From: Betaproteobacteria bacterium
GTDB taxonomy: Bacteria > Pseudomonadota > Gammaproteobacteria > Burkholderiales > SG8-39
Reading direction: 5' to 3'
NCBI GenBank assembly: GCA_004297625.1
Contig: SCTY01000034.1
Coordinates: 56,674-120,673, forward strand
DNA length: 64,000 bases
Positions 32,724 to 41,684 of the stretch are shown here, piece by piece. Numbering within the stretch: position 1 is the first letter of the stretch; each line of letters starts with the position of its first letter. The position numbers and the translations under genes are program-made. The notes beneath the pieces are model-generated. The model was not told the origin of the DNA and did not search any database. It was given only the letters and a program-made list of their open reading frames with translations.

Positions 32724-33478
32724 GCGGCGGTAAGGCCCCCGTCCACCAGGAATTCGGTGCCCGTCACGTAGGACGATTCGTCGGAGGCGAGCCACAGCGC
32801 GGCCTGGGCGATTTCGTGCGCTTCGCCGAAGCGCCCCATCGGCACGTGGACCAGCCGCCGTTGTTTCTTTTCCTCGGTGTTGAGGAAGCTCATCAGCAGC
32901 TCGGTGCGCAGTGGCCCCGGGCTCAAGGCGTTCACGCGGATGTTCTCGCGCGCGTGCACCACCGCAAGCTCGCGCGTGAGCGCGAGCACCGCGCCTTTGC
33001 TCGCCGTGTACGCGACCTGCGGGGTTGCCGCACCCATGCGCGCGACGAACGAAGCGGTGTTGACGATCGAGCCGCCGCCTGCATGGCGCAGCGCAGGGAT
33101 GCCGTACTTGCAGCCGAGGAACACGCCCTTGGCGTTGACGTCCAGCGTTATGTCCCAGACGCTTTCCTCGGTATGCACGGCGTCGTCGTCCTTCGCGTGC
33201 ATGATGCCGGCGTTGTTGAAGAGCACGTTGAGCTTGCCGAATTCCTTTTCGGCCGCGGCCACCATGCGCTGGCAGTCGACCGACTTCGATACATCGGCGT
33301 GGCAGGCCACCGCCCGGCCACCCTCTTTGCGCACGAGCGCGGCGGTCTCGGCCGCCGCCTGGTCGTTTACATCGACCGCGAGAACCGCGGCGCCTTCCTT
33401 GGCGAACAGGATTGCCGATTGCCTGCCGATGCCGCTGCCGGCGCCGGTGATCAGCGCCACCTTGTCTTTGAGTCTCAT
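32705..33478 (-). CDS. Short-chain dehydrogenase/reductase
   Basis: The 257-residue SDR has the cofactor motif TGAGSGIG (near residue 12), the NNAG motif, the catalytic Ser (NTASFVARMG) and Y-x-x-x-K (YTASKG, near 155), and the C-terminal G-T-E-F-L-V-D-G-G. An Asp at the end of the second strand (L-A-V-D-V-N-D) favours NAD over NADP. Its ATG overlaps the stop of the glutamine-synthetase-like gene (ATGA), so the two are coupled. Substrate unknown. Confidence 0.93.
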   Translation of the reverse strand: MRLKDKVALITGAGSGIGRQSAILFAKEGAAVLAVDVNDQAAAETAALVRKEGGRAVACHADVSKSVDCQRMVAAAEKEFGKLNVLFNNAGIMHAKDDDAVHTEESVWDITLDVNAKGVFLGCKYGIPALRHAGGGSIVNTASFVARMGAATPQVAYTASKGAVLALTRELAVVHARENIRVNALSPGPLRTELLMSFLNTEEKKQRRLVHVPMGRFGEAHEIAQAALWLASDESSYVTGTEFLVDGGLTAAYVTPE

Positions 33479-34842
33479 ATGCGCTCGAAATATCTCCTGC
33501 GTTCCCAGTCGGTGACCGCGCGGTCGTAGGCGGCCGCCTCGGTGCGGTAGAAGTGCGCGTAGTGCTCGACGACCTCATCGCCGAAGGCGCGCTTCGCGAA
33601 CTCGCTCGCGGCGAAGCGCTCGACCGCCTCCCCGAGACGATGCGGCACGCGCGGCAGGTTCTTCGCGGCGTAGATGTCGCCGACGAAGCATTCGGGCGGC
33701 TCGGTGCGGCTGGCGATGCCGTCCAGGCCCGACGCAAGCGAGGCGCCGAGGGCGAGATAGGGATTGCAGTCCGCGCCCGGAATGCGGCACTCGATGCGCA
33801 GCGCCGGTCCCTTGCCCACGACGCGAAAGCCGGCGGTGCGGTTGTCGTGGCTCCAGGCGAGGCGCGTGGGCGCCCAGGAGGCGTCGACGTAGCGCTTGTA
33901 CGAGTTCACCGTCGGCGCGTAGAACACCATCACGTCGGGCACGCGCGCGATCCAGCCGCCGAGGAACCAGCGGAAGATCTCAGCGCGCTCGGCGAACGCG
34001 TTCTTTCCCTCCTGCCACAGGCTGAAATGGATATGGCAGCTCGAGCCCGCGCCCTCTTCGCCGAGCTTCGCCATGAAGGTAAGGCTCATGCCGGAGGCGT
34101 CGGCAAGCTCCTTCAGGCATTGCTTGAACACGACGTGGCGGTCGGCCATGTCGAGCGCCTCGGCGTGGCGGATGTTGAGCTCGTGCTGGCCTCGTCCCCA
34201 TTCCCCCTTGGAGGTCTCCACGGGCACGCCGGAGAGCTTCAGGTGCCGGCGCGCCGCCGCATGGAAATCCTCGGTCCGCGAGCCCTGGAGGATGTGGTAG
34301 TCCTCGAGATACCAGCCGGCAGGTTCCAGATCGCGATAGCCGCGCGCGGCAGCTTCGCGGTAACCGGTGCGAAAGAGATAGTGCTCGAGCTCGGTCGCCG
34401 CGAATCCGGCGTAGCCCATGGCGCGGGCCGCATCGACCTGGCGGCGCAGGATCGAGCGCGGCGCGACGGCAATGCAGTCGTGCGTTTTCTCGCTCTTCAC
34501 GTCGCAAACGACGAGCGCGCTCTTTTCGAGCCAGCTCGCAAGCCGCAAGGTGCGCAGGTCCGGCACGAGATGGAAGTCGCCGTAGCCGAGCTCCCAGTTG
34601 GCGAAGCGGTAGCCCGGCACCGGGTCCATCTCCATGTCGACGGTGAGCAGATAGTCGCACGCGTGGCCGCCGCCGCCGGCGATCTCCTCGACGAACATCT
34701 CGGCGTCGAAGCGCTTGCCCATCAGGCGGCCGTAGTGGTCGGTGAACCCGGCCACCACCGTCTCGATGTCGCCCTGCGCCACCATGGCACGCAGCTCCTC
34801 CAGCGTCAGCATGCCTCTTGACCGGACTGCACTATCGCTCAT
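33475..34842 (-). CDS. Glutamine synthetase-family enzyme (gamma-glutamyl-amine ligase-like)
   Basis: This 455-residue protein has a GS beta-grasp start (V-A-G-F-T-D-H-Y-G-R-L-M-G-K-R) and the catalytic domain with metal and ATP ligands (A-T-E-L-E-H-Y-L-F; G-Q-H-E-L-N; G-S-S-C-H-I-H-F-S-L-W; N-R-T-A-G-F-R; R-I-E-C-R-I-P-G-A-D-C-N-P-Y-L). It lacks the conserved tyrosine adenylylation loop of GlnA and is closer to PuuA/GlnT-like enzymes that glutamylate amines. With the SDR and aldehyde dehydrogenase it may form an amine-use pathway. True substrate unknown. Confidence 0.88.
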   Translation of the reverse strand: MSDSAVRSRGMLTLEELRAMVAQGDIETVVAGFTDHYGRLMGKRFDAEMFVEEIAGGGGHACDYLLTVDMEMDPVPGYRFANWELGYGDFHLVPDLRTLRLASWLEKSALVVCDVKSEKTHDCIAVAPRSILRRQVDAARAMGYAGFAATELEHYLFRTGYREAAARGYRDLEPAGWYLEDYHILQGSRTEDFHAAARRHLKLSGVPVETSKGEWGRGQHELNIRHAEALDMADRHVVFKQCLKELADASGMSLTFMAKLGEEGAGSSCHIHFSLWQEGKNAFAERAEIFRWFLGGWIARVPDVMVFYAPTVNSYKRYVDASWAPTRLAWSHDNRTAGFRVVGKGPALRIECRIPGADCNPYLALGASLASGLDGIASRTEPPECFVGDIYAAKNLPRVPHRLGEAVERFAASEFAKRAFGDEVVEHYAHFYRTEAAAYDRAVTDWERRRYFERI

Positions 34843-34857
34843 AATGGCTGTAGCGCA

Positions 34858-34870
34858 TTTGTATTACAAA
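34858..34870. promoter_or_regulatory. Perfect 13-bp palindrome, probable toxin-antitoxin operator
   Basis: TTTGTA-T-TACAAA lies ten bases before the antitoxin ATG, in the 38-base gap shared with the divergent glutamine-synthetase-like gene. Ribbon-helix-helix antitoxins usually bind such palindromes to repress their own operon; here the site could also affect the neighbouring metabolic operon. Confidence 0.6.
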
Positions 34871-34880
34871 CAGGATGCAC

Positions 34881-35159
34881 ATGACCGTCTCTTTGAGAGT
34901 GCCGGAGGAGGTAAGAAAACGAATCGTGAAACTCGCGCAGCGCCGTAAGACCACGCCACATGCCTTGATGCTGGAGGCAATCAGCGAAAAGCTCGATGCG
35001 GAGGAAGCGCGCGCGCGGTTTCTTGCCGAAGGAAATCGCCGGCTGGCGAAGATGAAGAAGGCGGGCAGCGGGATCTCTGCCCAAGCAGTCTTCGAATACT
35101 TTGAAAAGCGCGCACGTGGCGAACGCGCCCGCAGGCCGAGATTGCGCAAAATCGGGTGA
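34881..35159 (+). CDS. Ribbon-helix-helix antitoxin (CopG-like)
   Basis: This 92-residue protein starts M-T-V-S-L-R-V-P-E-E-V-R-K-R-I-V-K-L-A, the beta strand and first helix of a ribbon-helix-helix DNA-binding domain; the C-terminal half is basic and helical and would wrap the toxin. I chose ATG 34881 because AGGA sits at a good distance; an ATG six bases earlier overlaps that site. The stop overlaps the toxin start (GTGA), the classic arrangement of type II modules. Its codons are less GC-rich than those of its neighbours, in line with mobility. Confidence 0.82.
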   Translation: MTVSLRVPEEVRKRIVKLAQRRKTTPHALMLEAISEKLDAEEARARFLAEGNRRLAKMKKAGSGISAQAVFEYFEKRARGERARRPRLRKIG

Positions 35160-35452
35160 TCGTCTTCGCCGAAGAGGCGTTCGCCGATCTTGAGCGGATC
35201 TTCGAGTTCAACTTCGCGCGCGATCCCGATACGGCGCTCGCGCACATCGTCAAAATCAGGAGCGCAGTCAACATCCTCGAGGAGCATCCGGAAATTGGCC
35301 GCCTCAGCGAGCCCGGTTCCGGGCTGCGCGAGCTGATCATTTCTCATGGCCGGTCCGGTTACGTAGCCTTGTACGAGCATTCGCCGGCCGGAGATCTTGT
35401 GAGAGTGGTGGCCATTCGACACCAGCGGGAAGCCGGATACAGAGGCAGGTAA
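35156..35452 (+). CDS. ParE/RelE-superfamily toxin
   Basis: The 98-residue protein shows the RelE/ParE fold pattern: an N-terminal strand (I-V-F-A-E-E-A), two helices (DLERIFEFNFARDPDTALAHIVKIRSAVNILEEHPEIGR), then strands R-E-L-I-I-S and the C-terminal R-V-V-A-I-R-H-Q-R-E basic strand. ParE types poison gyrase and RelE types cut mRNA; the HPEIGR loop favours ParE. It is coupled to the upstream antitoxin and ends three bases before convergent yhbY. Confidence 0.85.
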   Translation: MIVFAEEAFADLERIFEFNFARDPDTALAHIVKIRSAVNILEEHPEIGRLSEPGSGLRELIISHGRSGYVALYEHSPAGDLVRVVAIRHQREAGYRGR

Positions 35453-35455
35453 AGC

Positions 35456-35728
35456 TCAGGCATCGGCATTTTTGCGGTAGAGAACGAACACCTTTCCGAC
35501 TTGCTGAACGGCTTCTGCGTCCGTTTTTTCGCAAATAGAAGCGAGTACCTCATGGCGAACACTGCGCTCTACGCTGGCAGCGCGGACCTTGATCAGCTGG
35601 TGCGCCTTGAGCGCCCGATCGATCTCCGCGACCACCTCGTCGGTAAGGCCTTTCGCGCCGATCTGCACGACCGGCTCGAGCTTGTGGGCCTGCGCTTTCA
35701 GCGCCTTGCGTTCGGCGGCGGTGAGCAT
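35456..35728 (-). CDS. yhbY: Ribosome-assembly RNA-binding protein YhbY
   Basis: The 90-residue protein is a single CRM domain (KALKAQAHKLEPVVQIGAKGLTDEVV ... L-I-K-V-R) with the GxxG RNA-binding loop G-A-K-G. It binds pre-50S ribosomal subunits. In many proteobacteria yhbY is the immediate divergent neighbour of rlmE-ftsH; here an Lhr helicase, an MFS carrier and an acetyltransferase lie between them. Confidence 0.93.
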   Translation of the reverse strand: MLTAAERKALKAQAHKLEPVVQIGAKGLTDEVVAEIDRALKAHQLIKVRAASVERSVRHEVLASICEKTDAEAVQQVGKVFVLYRKNADA

Positions 35729-35755
35729 GAATGAATCGCGAAATCTAATGTCAAA

Positions 35756-38700
35756 ATGACCGCCTTGCTACCTCAGGATTTTCATCCCGTACTGCGCCGT
35801 TGGTGGGAGGGGCGCTTCGCCGAGCCGACGCCCGCCCAGCTCGAAGGCTGGAACGCCATCCGCCGCGGCGAGCACACGCTGATCGCGGCGCCGACCGGCT
35901 CGGGCAAGACGCTCGCCGCCTTCCTGACCGCCATCGACCGGCTGCTGCGCGAGGGTCTGGAGCAGGGCGGGCTGCCCGACGAAGTGCGGATCATCTATGT
36001 CTCGCCGCTCAAGGCGCTGTCGGCCGACATCCACAAGAACCTGGCAGTACCGCGGCGCGAGATTCACGCTGCATCTCCGATAAAGATCACAGCCGCTGTG
36101 CGCAGCGGCGACACGCCGCAAGCCGAGCGCGCCGCCATGTTGCGCACGCCGCCGCATATCCTCGTGACCACGCCAGAGTCGCTGTACCTGCTGCTTACGG
36201 CCGAGCGCTCGCGCAAGATGCTGAGCACCGCGCAGGCGGTCATCGTCGACGAGATTCACGCCGTCCTGCAGTCGCGGCGCGGCGCGCACCTCGCGCTGTC
36301 GCTCGAGCGCCTCGATCATGTGTGCGGCCGGCGCCTGCAGCGCATCGGGCTTTCCGCGACCCAGAAGCCGATCGAGGAAGTTGCACGATTCTTGACCAGC
36401 GATTCTTGTGTCGTAGTCGATAAGGGCCACAAGCGGCAACTGGACCTGGCGGTCGAGGTGCCCGGCTCGCCGCTCGAGGCGGTGATGTCGCATGAGGTGT
36501 GGCAGGAAATCTACGCCCGGCTGGTGCAGCTCGTCGAGTCGCACCGCACGACCCTCATCATGGTCAACACCCGGCGCCTCGCCGAGCGCATGGCGCACCA
36601 GCTCTCCGAGCGGCTCGGCAACGACCGCGTCGCCGCGCACCACGGCAGCCTCGCCAAGGAAGCGCGCCTGGATGCCGAGAGCCGCCTGCGCGAAGGCAAG
36701 CTCAAAGTCCTCGTCGCGACCGCGTCGCTCGAGCTCGGGATCGACATCGGCCACGTGGACCTCGTTTGCCAGATTTCGTCGCCGCATCGCATCGCCAATT
36801 TCCTGCAGCGCGTCGGCCGCTCCGGCCATACCGTGAGAGGGGTGCCGAAGGGGCGCATCTTCCCGCTCACCCGCGACGATCTCGTCGAGTGCGCCGCCAT
36901 GGTGCGCGCGGTGCACGACGGCGAGCTCGACATGGTCCGGGTGCCGGACAAGCCGCTCGACGTCCTGGCGCAGCAAATCGTCGCCGAAGCGTCCGCCGAG
37001 CACGAGTGGGGCGCGGAAGCGCTTTTCTCGCTTTTTACGCAGGCATACCCTTATCGCAACCTGAAGCGCGAGGACTTCGAAGCCGTTCTCGAAATGCTCG
37101 CCCGGGGCTATGCGACCCGGCGAGGACGGCGCGGGGCGCTGATCCACCGCGACACGCTCCACGGCAAAATCCGCAGCCGCAAAGGCTCGCGCATGAGCGC
37201 CATCGTCAACGGCGGCGCGATTCCCGAGGTGTTCGACTACCGCGTGCTGCTCGAGCCGGAAGGCCATTTCATCGGCACGCTGAACGAGGATTTCGCCGTC
37301 GAGTCGCTGCCCGGCGACGTGTTCCAGCTCGGCAACACGTCGTGGCGCATCCTGCGCATCGGCAACGGCGTGGTGCGCGTCGCCGACGCCCAAGGCCAGC
37401 CGCCGTCGATGCCCTTCTGGCTCGGCGAAGCGCCGGCCCGCAGCGACGAGATGAGCGCCGCCGTGTCCCGCCTGAGGGCCGCGGTGGACGCGCGGCTGCC
37501 CGATGGCGTCGATTTCCTGATCGAGGACTATCGCCTGCCGCGTGCGGCTGCCGAGCAGATCGCCCAGTACCTCGGCGAGGCGAAGCGCAGCCTGGGCGTG
37601 GTGCCGACCCTGGACACCATCGCGCTCGAGCGCTTCTTCGACGAGTCGGGCGGCATGCAGCTCGTGCTGCACGCGCCCTTCGGCAGCCGCATCAACCGCG
37701 CGTGGGGACTCGCGCTGCGCAAGAAGTTCTGCCAGGGCTTCAACTTCGAGCTGCAGGCGGCCGCTACCGAGGAGGGCGTGATCCTCTCGCTTGCGAGCGT
37801 GCACTCGTTCCCGCTGGAAGAGGTTTTCCGCTACCTGCATCCGAACACCGTGCGCGAGACCCTCATGCAGGCGATTCTCGCCTCGCCGATCTTCGAGACG
37901 CGCTGGCGCTGGAGCACGACGCTCGCGCTCGCCGTGCCGCGCAACCGGGGCGGGGCGCGCGTCCCGAACCAGCTGCAGCGCATGTACGCCGAAGACCTTT
38001 TGCAGGCGGTGTTCCCCGACGCGCTCGCCTGCCAGGACAACCTGCAGGGGGCGCGCGAGATTCCGGATCATCCGCTGGTGAACCAGGCGCTGCGCGATGC
38101 GCTGGAAGAAGCAGTGGATCTCGCCGGTCTGCAATTCCAACTGAAAAGACTTTTCTCTGGAGAGATTCGTACGGTGGCGCGCGACACGCCCGAGCCCTCG
38201 GTGCTGAGCCACGAGCTGCTCAACTCGGCGGTCTACACCTTCCTCGACGACGCGCCGCTCGAAGAGCGCCGCACGCGTGCCGTGTACGCGCGCCGCGCGA
38301 CTGAGGTCCGCAGCGCGGATGATCTCGGCGCGCTCGACCCGGCGGCCATCGAGCGCGTGCGGCAGGAAGCGTGGCTGATCGCGAATACCGCGGACGAGAT
38401 GTACGACGCGCTGGTGGTGGCGGGCTACATCAAGGAGTCCGAATTGGCGCCTCATTGGCCCTCGCTTCTGAGCGAACTGGGACCGCGTGCGGTCAGGAAA
38501 GAAGACGCGTGGTTTGCGTTGGAAAGAATTAATGACGCTGCCGTCGAGCTCAAAGCGAGCCGGATGGAAGTGCTCGGCCCGCTCGCCGAGCCGGAAAACG
38601 CGGTGCTGGTTGCGCTGGAGGGCCAGGGCCGCATCCTGCGCGGCCGCTTTACCCCGGGCGCGACGCAGCTCGAGTGGTGCGACCGCAGGTTGCTCGCGCG

Positions 38701-39865
38701 CATCCATCGCTACACGCTCAACCGGCTGCGCGCCGAAGTCGAGCCGGTCAGCGCGGCCGACTTCCTGCGCTTCCTGCTTCACTGGCAGCACGTCGCCGGC
38801 CAGGACCTGCTTCAGGGCGTCGAGGGCTTGGCGGCCGTAATCGAGCAGCTCGAGGGCTTCGAGCTCGCGGCGATCGGCTGGGAGCACGACGTGCTGCCCG
38901 CGCGCGTCGCCGACTACGGCTCCGAGCATCTCGACCGTCTCGGCGTGAGCGGAAGAGTGGTTTGGGGACGTCTCACGCCCGGCGGCGGCGCGCCGCTGCG
39001 CACTTCGCCGATGGCTCTGCTGCTGCGCGAGCACGCAGCGCACTGGGGAATCGGCAAGGAAAGCGTTCCCGAGCTTTCCTCCGAGGCGAAAGCGGTGCTG
39101 GCGGCGCTGAAAAAGCGCGGCGCGTCGTTCTTGCACGAGCTGGCGGCGGAAACGCGATTGCTGGCGGCGTTCGTGGAGCGCGCGCTCGCCGAGCTCGCCG
39201 GGGCCGGCCTGGCGACTGCGGACAGCTTCGCGGGCCTGCGCGCGTTGCTTGCTCCGGCAGACAAGAGGAAAGCGTCCATCGAAGCCGCCGGGCGCTGGTC
39301 GGTGCTTTGCGGCGAAGGCAAGCAGGATGCGGAATCGATCGCGCGCGCTCTGCTCAAGCGTTATGGCGTGGTGTTCAGGGCGCTGCTCGCGCGGGAAGGG
39401 CGGCTGCCGCCCTGGCGCGATTTGGCGCGGGTCTACCGCCGGCTCGAAGCGCGCGGCGAGATCCGCGGCGGGCGGTTCGTCGCCGGCTTCGGCGGCGAGC
39501 AGTTCGCCGCGCCGGAGGCGGTAGGCCGGCTGCGCGCGGTGCGCAAGGCCGAAAAAATCGACGAGCTGGTCGTGCTGAGCGCCGTGGATCCTCTCAACCT
39601 CGTGGGCATCCTGACGCCGCAGGCGCGCATCGCGGCCACTCAGCGCAACAGGATCCTGTTGAAGGACGGCTTGCCGATTGCCGCGCTGGAGGGCGGCGAA
39701 GTGCGCCGGCTCGCCGACTCGCCCTTCGACGATGGTTTCCTCAAGACGCTGCTGGTGCGGCGCTCGCTGCGTCAGCCGCTCAAGCCTTACCTGCGGGAGC
39801 CGACGCTGCGCGAGCGGACGATGCAGGCCACGCCCAAAGCCGTAATAACCGCGAGCAGAGCGTAA
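35756..39865 (+). CDS. lhr: Long ATP-dependent helicase Lhr
   Basis: This 1369-residue superfamily 2 helicase has Walker A APTGSGKT (near residue 45), DEIH box (VIVDEIHAVL, near 165), LSATQ, and motifs V/VI (ATASLELGIDIGHVD; RVGRSGH) within the first 370 residues, then the winged helix, bridge and Lhr-specific core (GRIFPLTRDDLVECAAM; to about 850), and the long C-terminal Lhr extension. Lhr proteins unwind RNA:DNA hybrids and act in DNA repair. It starts 27 bases from divergent yhbY and overlaps the MFS gene by 79 bases at its 3' end. Length is close to E. coli Lhr (1538), slightly short at the C-terminus. Confidence 0.92.
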   Translation: MTALLPQDFHPVLRRWWEGRFAEPTPAQLEGWNAIRRGEHTLIAAPTGSGKTLAAFLTAIDRLLREGLEQGGLPDEVRIIYVSPLKALSADIHKNLAVPRREIHAASPIKITAAVRSGDTPQAERAAMLRTPPHILVTTPESLYLLLTAERSRKMLSTAQAVIVDEIHAVLQSRRGAHLALSLERLDHVCGRRLQRIGLSATQKPIEEVARFLTSDSCVVVDKGHKRQLDLAVEVPGSPLEAVMSHEVWQEIYARLVQLVESHRTTLIMVNTRRLAERMAHQLSERLGNDRVAAHHGSLAKEARLDAESRLREGKLKVLVATASLELGIDIGHVDLVCQISSPHRIANFLQRVGRSGHTVRGVPKGRIFPLTRDDLVECAAMVRAVHDGELDMVRVPDKPLDVLAQQIVAEASAEHEWGAEALFSLFTQAYPYRNLKREDFEAVLEMLARGYATRRGRRGALIHRDTLHGKIRSRKGSRMSAIVNGGAIPEVFDYRVLLEPEGHFIGTLNEDFAVESLPGDVFQLGNTSWRILRIGNGVVRVADAQGQPPSMPFWLGEAPARSDEMSAAVSRLRAAVDARLPDGVDFLIEDYRLPRAAAEQIAQYLGEAKRSLGVVPTLDTIALERFFDESGGMQLVLHAPFGSRINRAWGLALRKKFCQGFNFELQAAATEEGVILSLASVHSFPLEEVFRYLHPNTVRETLMQAILASPIFETRWRWSTTLALAVPRNRGGARVPNQLQRMYAEDLLQAVFPDALACQDNLQGAREIPDHPLVNQALRDALEEAVDLAGLQFQLKRLFSGEIRTVARDTPEPSVLSHELLNSAVYTFLDDAPLEERRTRAVYARRATEVRSADDLGALDPAAIERVRQEAWLIANTADEMYDALVVAGYIKESELAPHWPSLLSELGPRAVRKEDAWFALERINDAAVELKASRMEVLGPLAEPENAVLVALEGQGRILRGRFTPGATQLEWCDRRLLARIHRYTLNRLRAEVEPVSAADFLRFLLHWQHVAGQDLLQGVEGLAAVIEQLEGFELAAIGWEHDVLPARVADYGSEHLDRLGVSGRVVWGRLTPGGGAPLRTSPMALLLREHAAHWGIGKESVPELSSEAKAVLAALKKRGASFLHELAAETRLLAAFVERALAELAGAGLATADSFAGLRALLAPADKRKASIEAAGRWSVLCGEGKQDAESIARALLKRYGVVFRALLAREGRLPPWRDLARVYRRLEARGEIRGGRFVAGFGGEQFAAPEAVGRLRAVRKAEKIDELVVLSAVDPLNLVGILTPQARIAATQRNRILLKDGLPIAALEGGEVRRLADSPFDDGFLKTLLVRRSLRQPLKPYLREPTLRERTMQATPKAVITASRA

Positions 39866-40983
39866 CCCGCGCCGTAGCTCAAGCCCGCGTGGTCGTGGAG
39901 CGCGGCAAAGGCGCTCGGGCCGACGATGACGCCGGCGAACGTGACGCTGAGCGTGCCGCCAGTGGCGATGCCGATGTCCTGCGGAGCGCTTTGCCGGGCG
40001 ATGACCGCCATGAAGACCCCGTTCCAGCCGATCGCGCTGAAGCCGAAGATGGACGTTGCCGCGACGATCGCCCACACCGGCCAGCCGGCGATGATCGCCG
40101 CGGTGGCGAGCGCGCCGGCGACCGCGACGGCTCCGTTGGCGATCAGCGCGGCCGTGCCGGATCGTATGCGGTCGGCAAGCCAGCCCCAGGCGAGCCGGCC
40201 GGCGGCGCCGGAGGCGTGCGTGATGGCGAGGATCGTGCCGGCGATGAGCAAGCTCAGTTGCGCCTCGGCGACGAGATAGGTCACGAGGAACCCCGTAAGG
40301 CTCAATTGCACTGCCGAGTAGGCGAACGAGGCGAACGCCAGCCAGCGCAAGGTTCTCTGCCGCCCTATCAGCGCCAGGCTCGCGAGCGGCGCAGCCAAGA
40401 CCGTCGCAGCGGCATCGCGATCCGTATCCCAGTGTGGCCGCACCGGGCCCATGGCAAGGCTCAGGCCGAGCGCGAGCAGCGCGCAGGCGACGAGGCTTGC
40501 CTGCCAGCCGAACGCCAGCGCGAGCGCCGGCACGAGCGCGCCGGAGAGCACGCCGCCGATCGGCACGCCGCACTGCTTGATGGAAAAAATGAGGTTCATG
40601 TTCCGGTCCGTCGGCGCGCGCGCGAGCAGCTGCGAGGCGGCCGGGTTGGTAATGCCGTAGCCCAGCCCCATCACCAGGGCGCCCAAAGCGAGCGTCGGCA
40701 GCGTGCCGAGCGCCGACACCAGGCAGCCGGCGGCGACCAGCCAAAGCGCGAGCTGGCTGGTCCGTGTCGCGCCCAGGCGCCGCGCGAGGCCGCCGCCGAC
40801 AAGCGCTGCGAGCATCGCGCCGACGTAGAGCACGCCGATCTGGTAGCCGATCAGCGCCGGGCTGATGCCGAGCTCGAGCGCCGCTTTGGGCGCCACGGCG
40901 GTGAGGGCGAGCGAGCCGAGCGTGGTGAGCGACTGCGTCGAGGTGGTTAGCGCAAGCACCGCCCCGACGGGCAGGATTTTCAT
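39787..40983 (-). CDS. MFS transporter
   Basis: The 398-residue membrane protein has about 12 hydrophobic segments and the MFS loop pattern G-x-x-x-R-R-L-G-A-T-R after segment 2, with a second such loop G-W-L-A-D-R-I-R at the middle. The N-terminal half resembles the cyanate/nitrate-type and CynX-like carriers (ISPALIGYQIGVLYVGAM). Substrate unknown. The start is ATG 40983; a TTG at 41001 is the alternative. Its last 26 codons lie antisense to the end of lhr. Confidence 0.85.
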   Translation of the reverse strand: MKILPVGAVLALTTSTQSLTTLGSLALTAVAPKAALELGISPALIGYQIGVLYVGAMLAALVGGGLARRLGATRTSQLALWLVAAGCLVSALGTLPTLALGALVMGLGYGITNPAASQLLARAPTDRNMNLIFSIKQCGVPIGGVLSGALVPALALAFGWQASLVACALLALGLSLAMGPVRPHWDTDRDAAATVLAAPLASLALIGRQRTLRWLAFASFAYSAVQLSLTGFLVTYLVAEAQLSLLIAGTILAITHASGAAGRLAWGWLADRIRSGTAALIANGAVAVAGALATAAIIAGWPVWAIVAATSIFGFSAIGWNGVFMAVIARQSAPQDIGIATGGTLSVTFAGVIVGPSAFAALHDHAGLSYGAGYALLAVITALGVACIVRSRSVGSRR

Positions 40984-41036
40984 CGTGTCAGCGTGCCTCA
41001 AGTTTTCTTCATGGCACAGGTGAGGAAGTATCGTTT

Positions 41037-41053
41037 GTTTTGGCTCGCAAAAC
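41037..41053. repeat. Small AT-rich inverted repeat before the acetyltransferase gene
   Basis: GTTTTG and CAAAAC pair perfectly around GCTCG in the 86-base divergent gap between the MFS gene and the acetyltransferase gene. It could be an operator; nothing else supports a function. Confidence 0.3.
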
Positions 41054-41069
41054 GGCGCATCGTGGCTGC

Positions 41070-41684
41070 ATGCAACACTGGCCGGTCCGGGAGCTCACCG
41101 TGGGCGATCGCCCCGCGCTCGAGCGTCACCTGCTCGCGCTCGACACCGACGATCGCCGGTTACGCTTCGGCATCGCGCCGAGCGATGCGGCCATAAGCGC
41201 CTATGTCGCGGGCATCGACTTCGACCGCGATATGCTGTTTGGGATCTTCGACGAGAAGCTTGAGCTGCTCGGCGCGGCGCATGTGGCGCGAGCGCCGGGC
41301 CACGCCGAGCTTGGCGTATCCGTGCTCGCCGAGCACCGAAATCGCGGAGTCGGCGAAGCGTTGCTCGCGCGCGCGGTGCTGCACGCGCGCAATTGGAGGT
41401 TGCATGCCCTCTTCATGCATTGCCTGAGAGAGAACGCGGCGATGATGCATCTTGCGCGAAAGAAGGGCATGGCGATCGCGACGGAAGCGGGCGAGGCGGA
41501 TGCGTGGCTCGAGCTGCCCCGACCCGATGCGGGGACCTTCTTCGGCGAAGCCTTCGAGCAGCGTGTCGGCTTGTTCGATTTCGCGTTGAAGGCGCATCTC
41601 GTCCACGCGCGCCGGCTGCTCGACGCCCTAATATCGGGAAATGGCGAAATCGAGCAAGCAGTGGCTCCGCCGGCACGTCACTGA
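41070..41684 (+). CDS. GNAT-family acetyltransferase
   Basis: This 204-residue protein has the GNAT core: R-E-L-T-V-G-D-R-P-A-L at the N-terminus, a V-S-V-L-A-E-H-R-N-R-G-V-G-E-A-L-L acetyl-CoA-binding motif A (Q/RxxGxG/A variant R-N-R-G-V-G) near residue 95, and H-C-L-R-E-N-A-A-M-M-H-L-A-R-K-K-G-M motif B. It transfers an acetyl group to an unknown target. Its 3' end overlaps the start of rlmE by 44 bases, so the two are probably on one transcript. Confidence 0.88.
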   Translation: MQHWPVRELTVGDRPALERHLLALDTDDRRLRFGIAPSDAAISAYVAGIDFDRDMLFGIFDEKLELLGAAHVARAPGHAELGVSVLAEHRNRGVGEALLARAVLHARNWRLHALFMHCLRENAAMMHLARKKGMAIATEAGEADAWLELPRPDAGTFFGEAFEQRVGLFDFALKAHLVHARRLLDALISGNGEIEQAVAPPARH

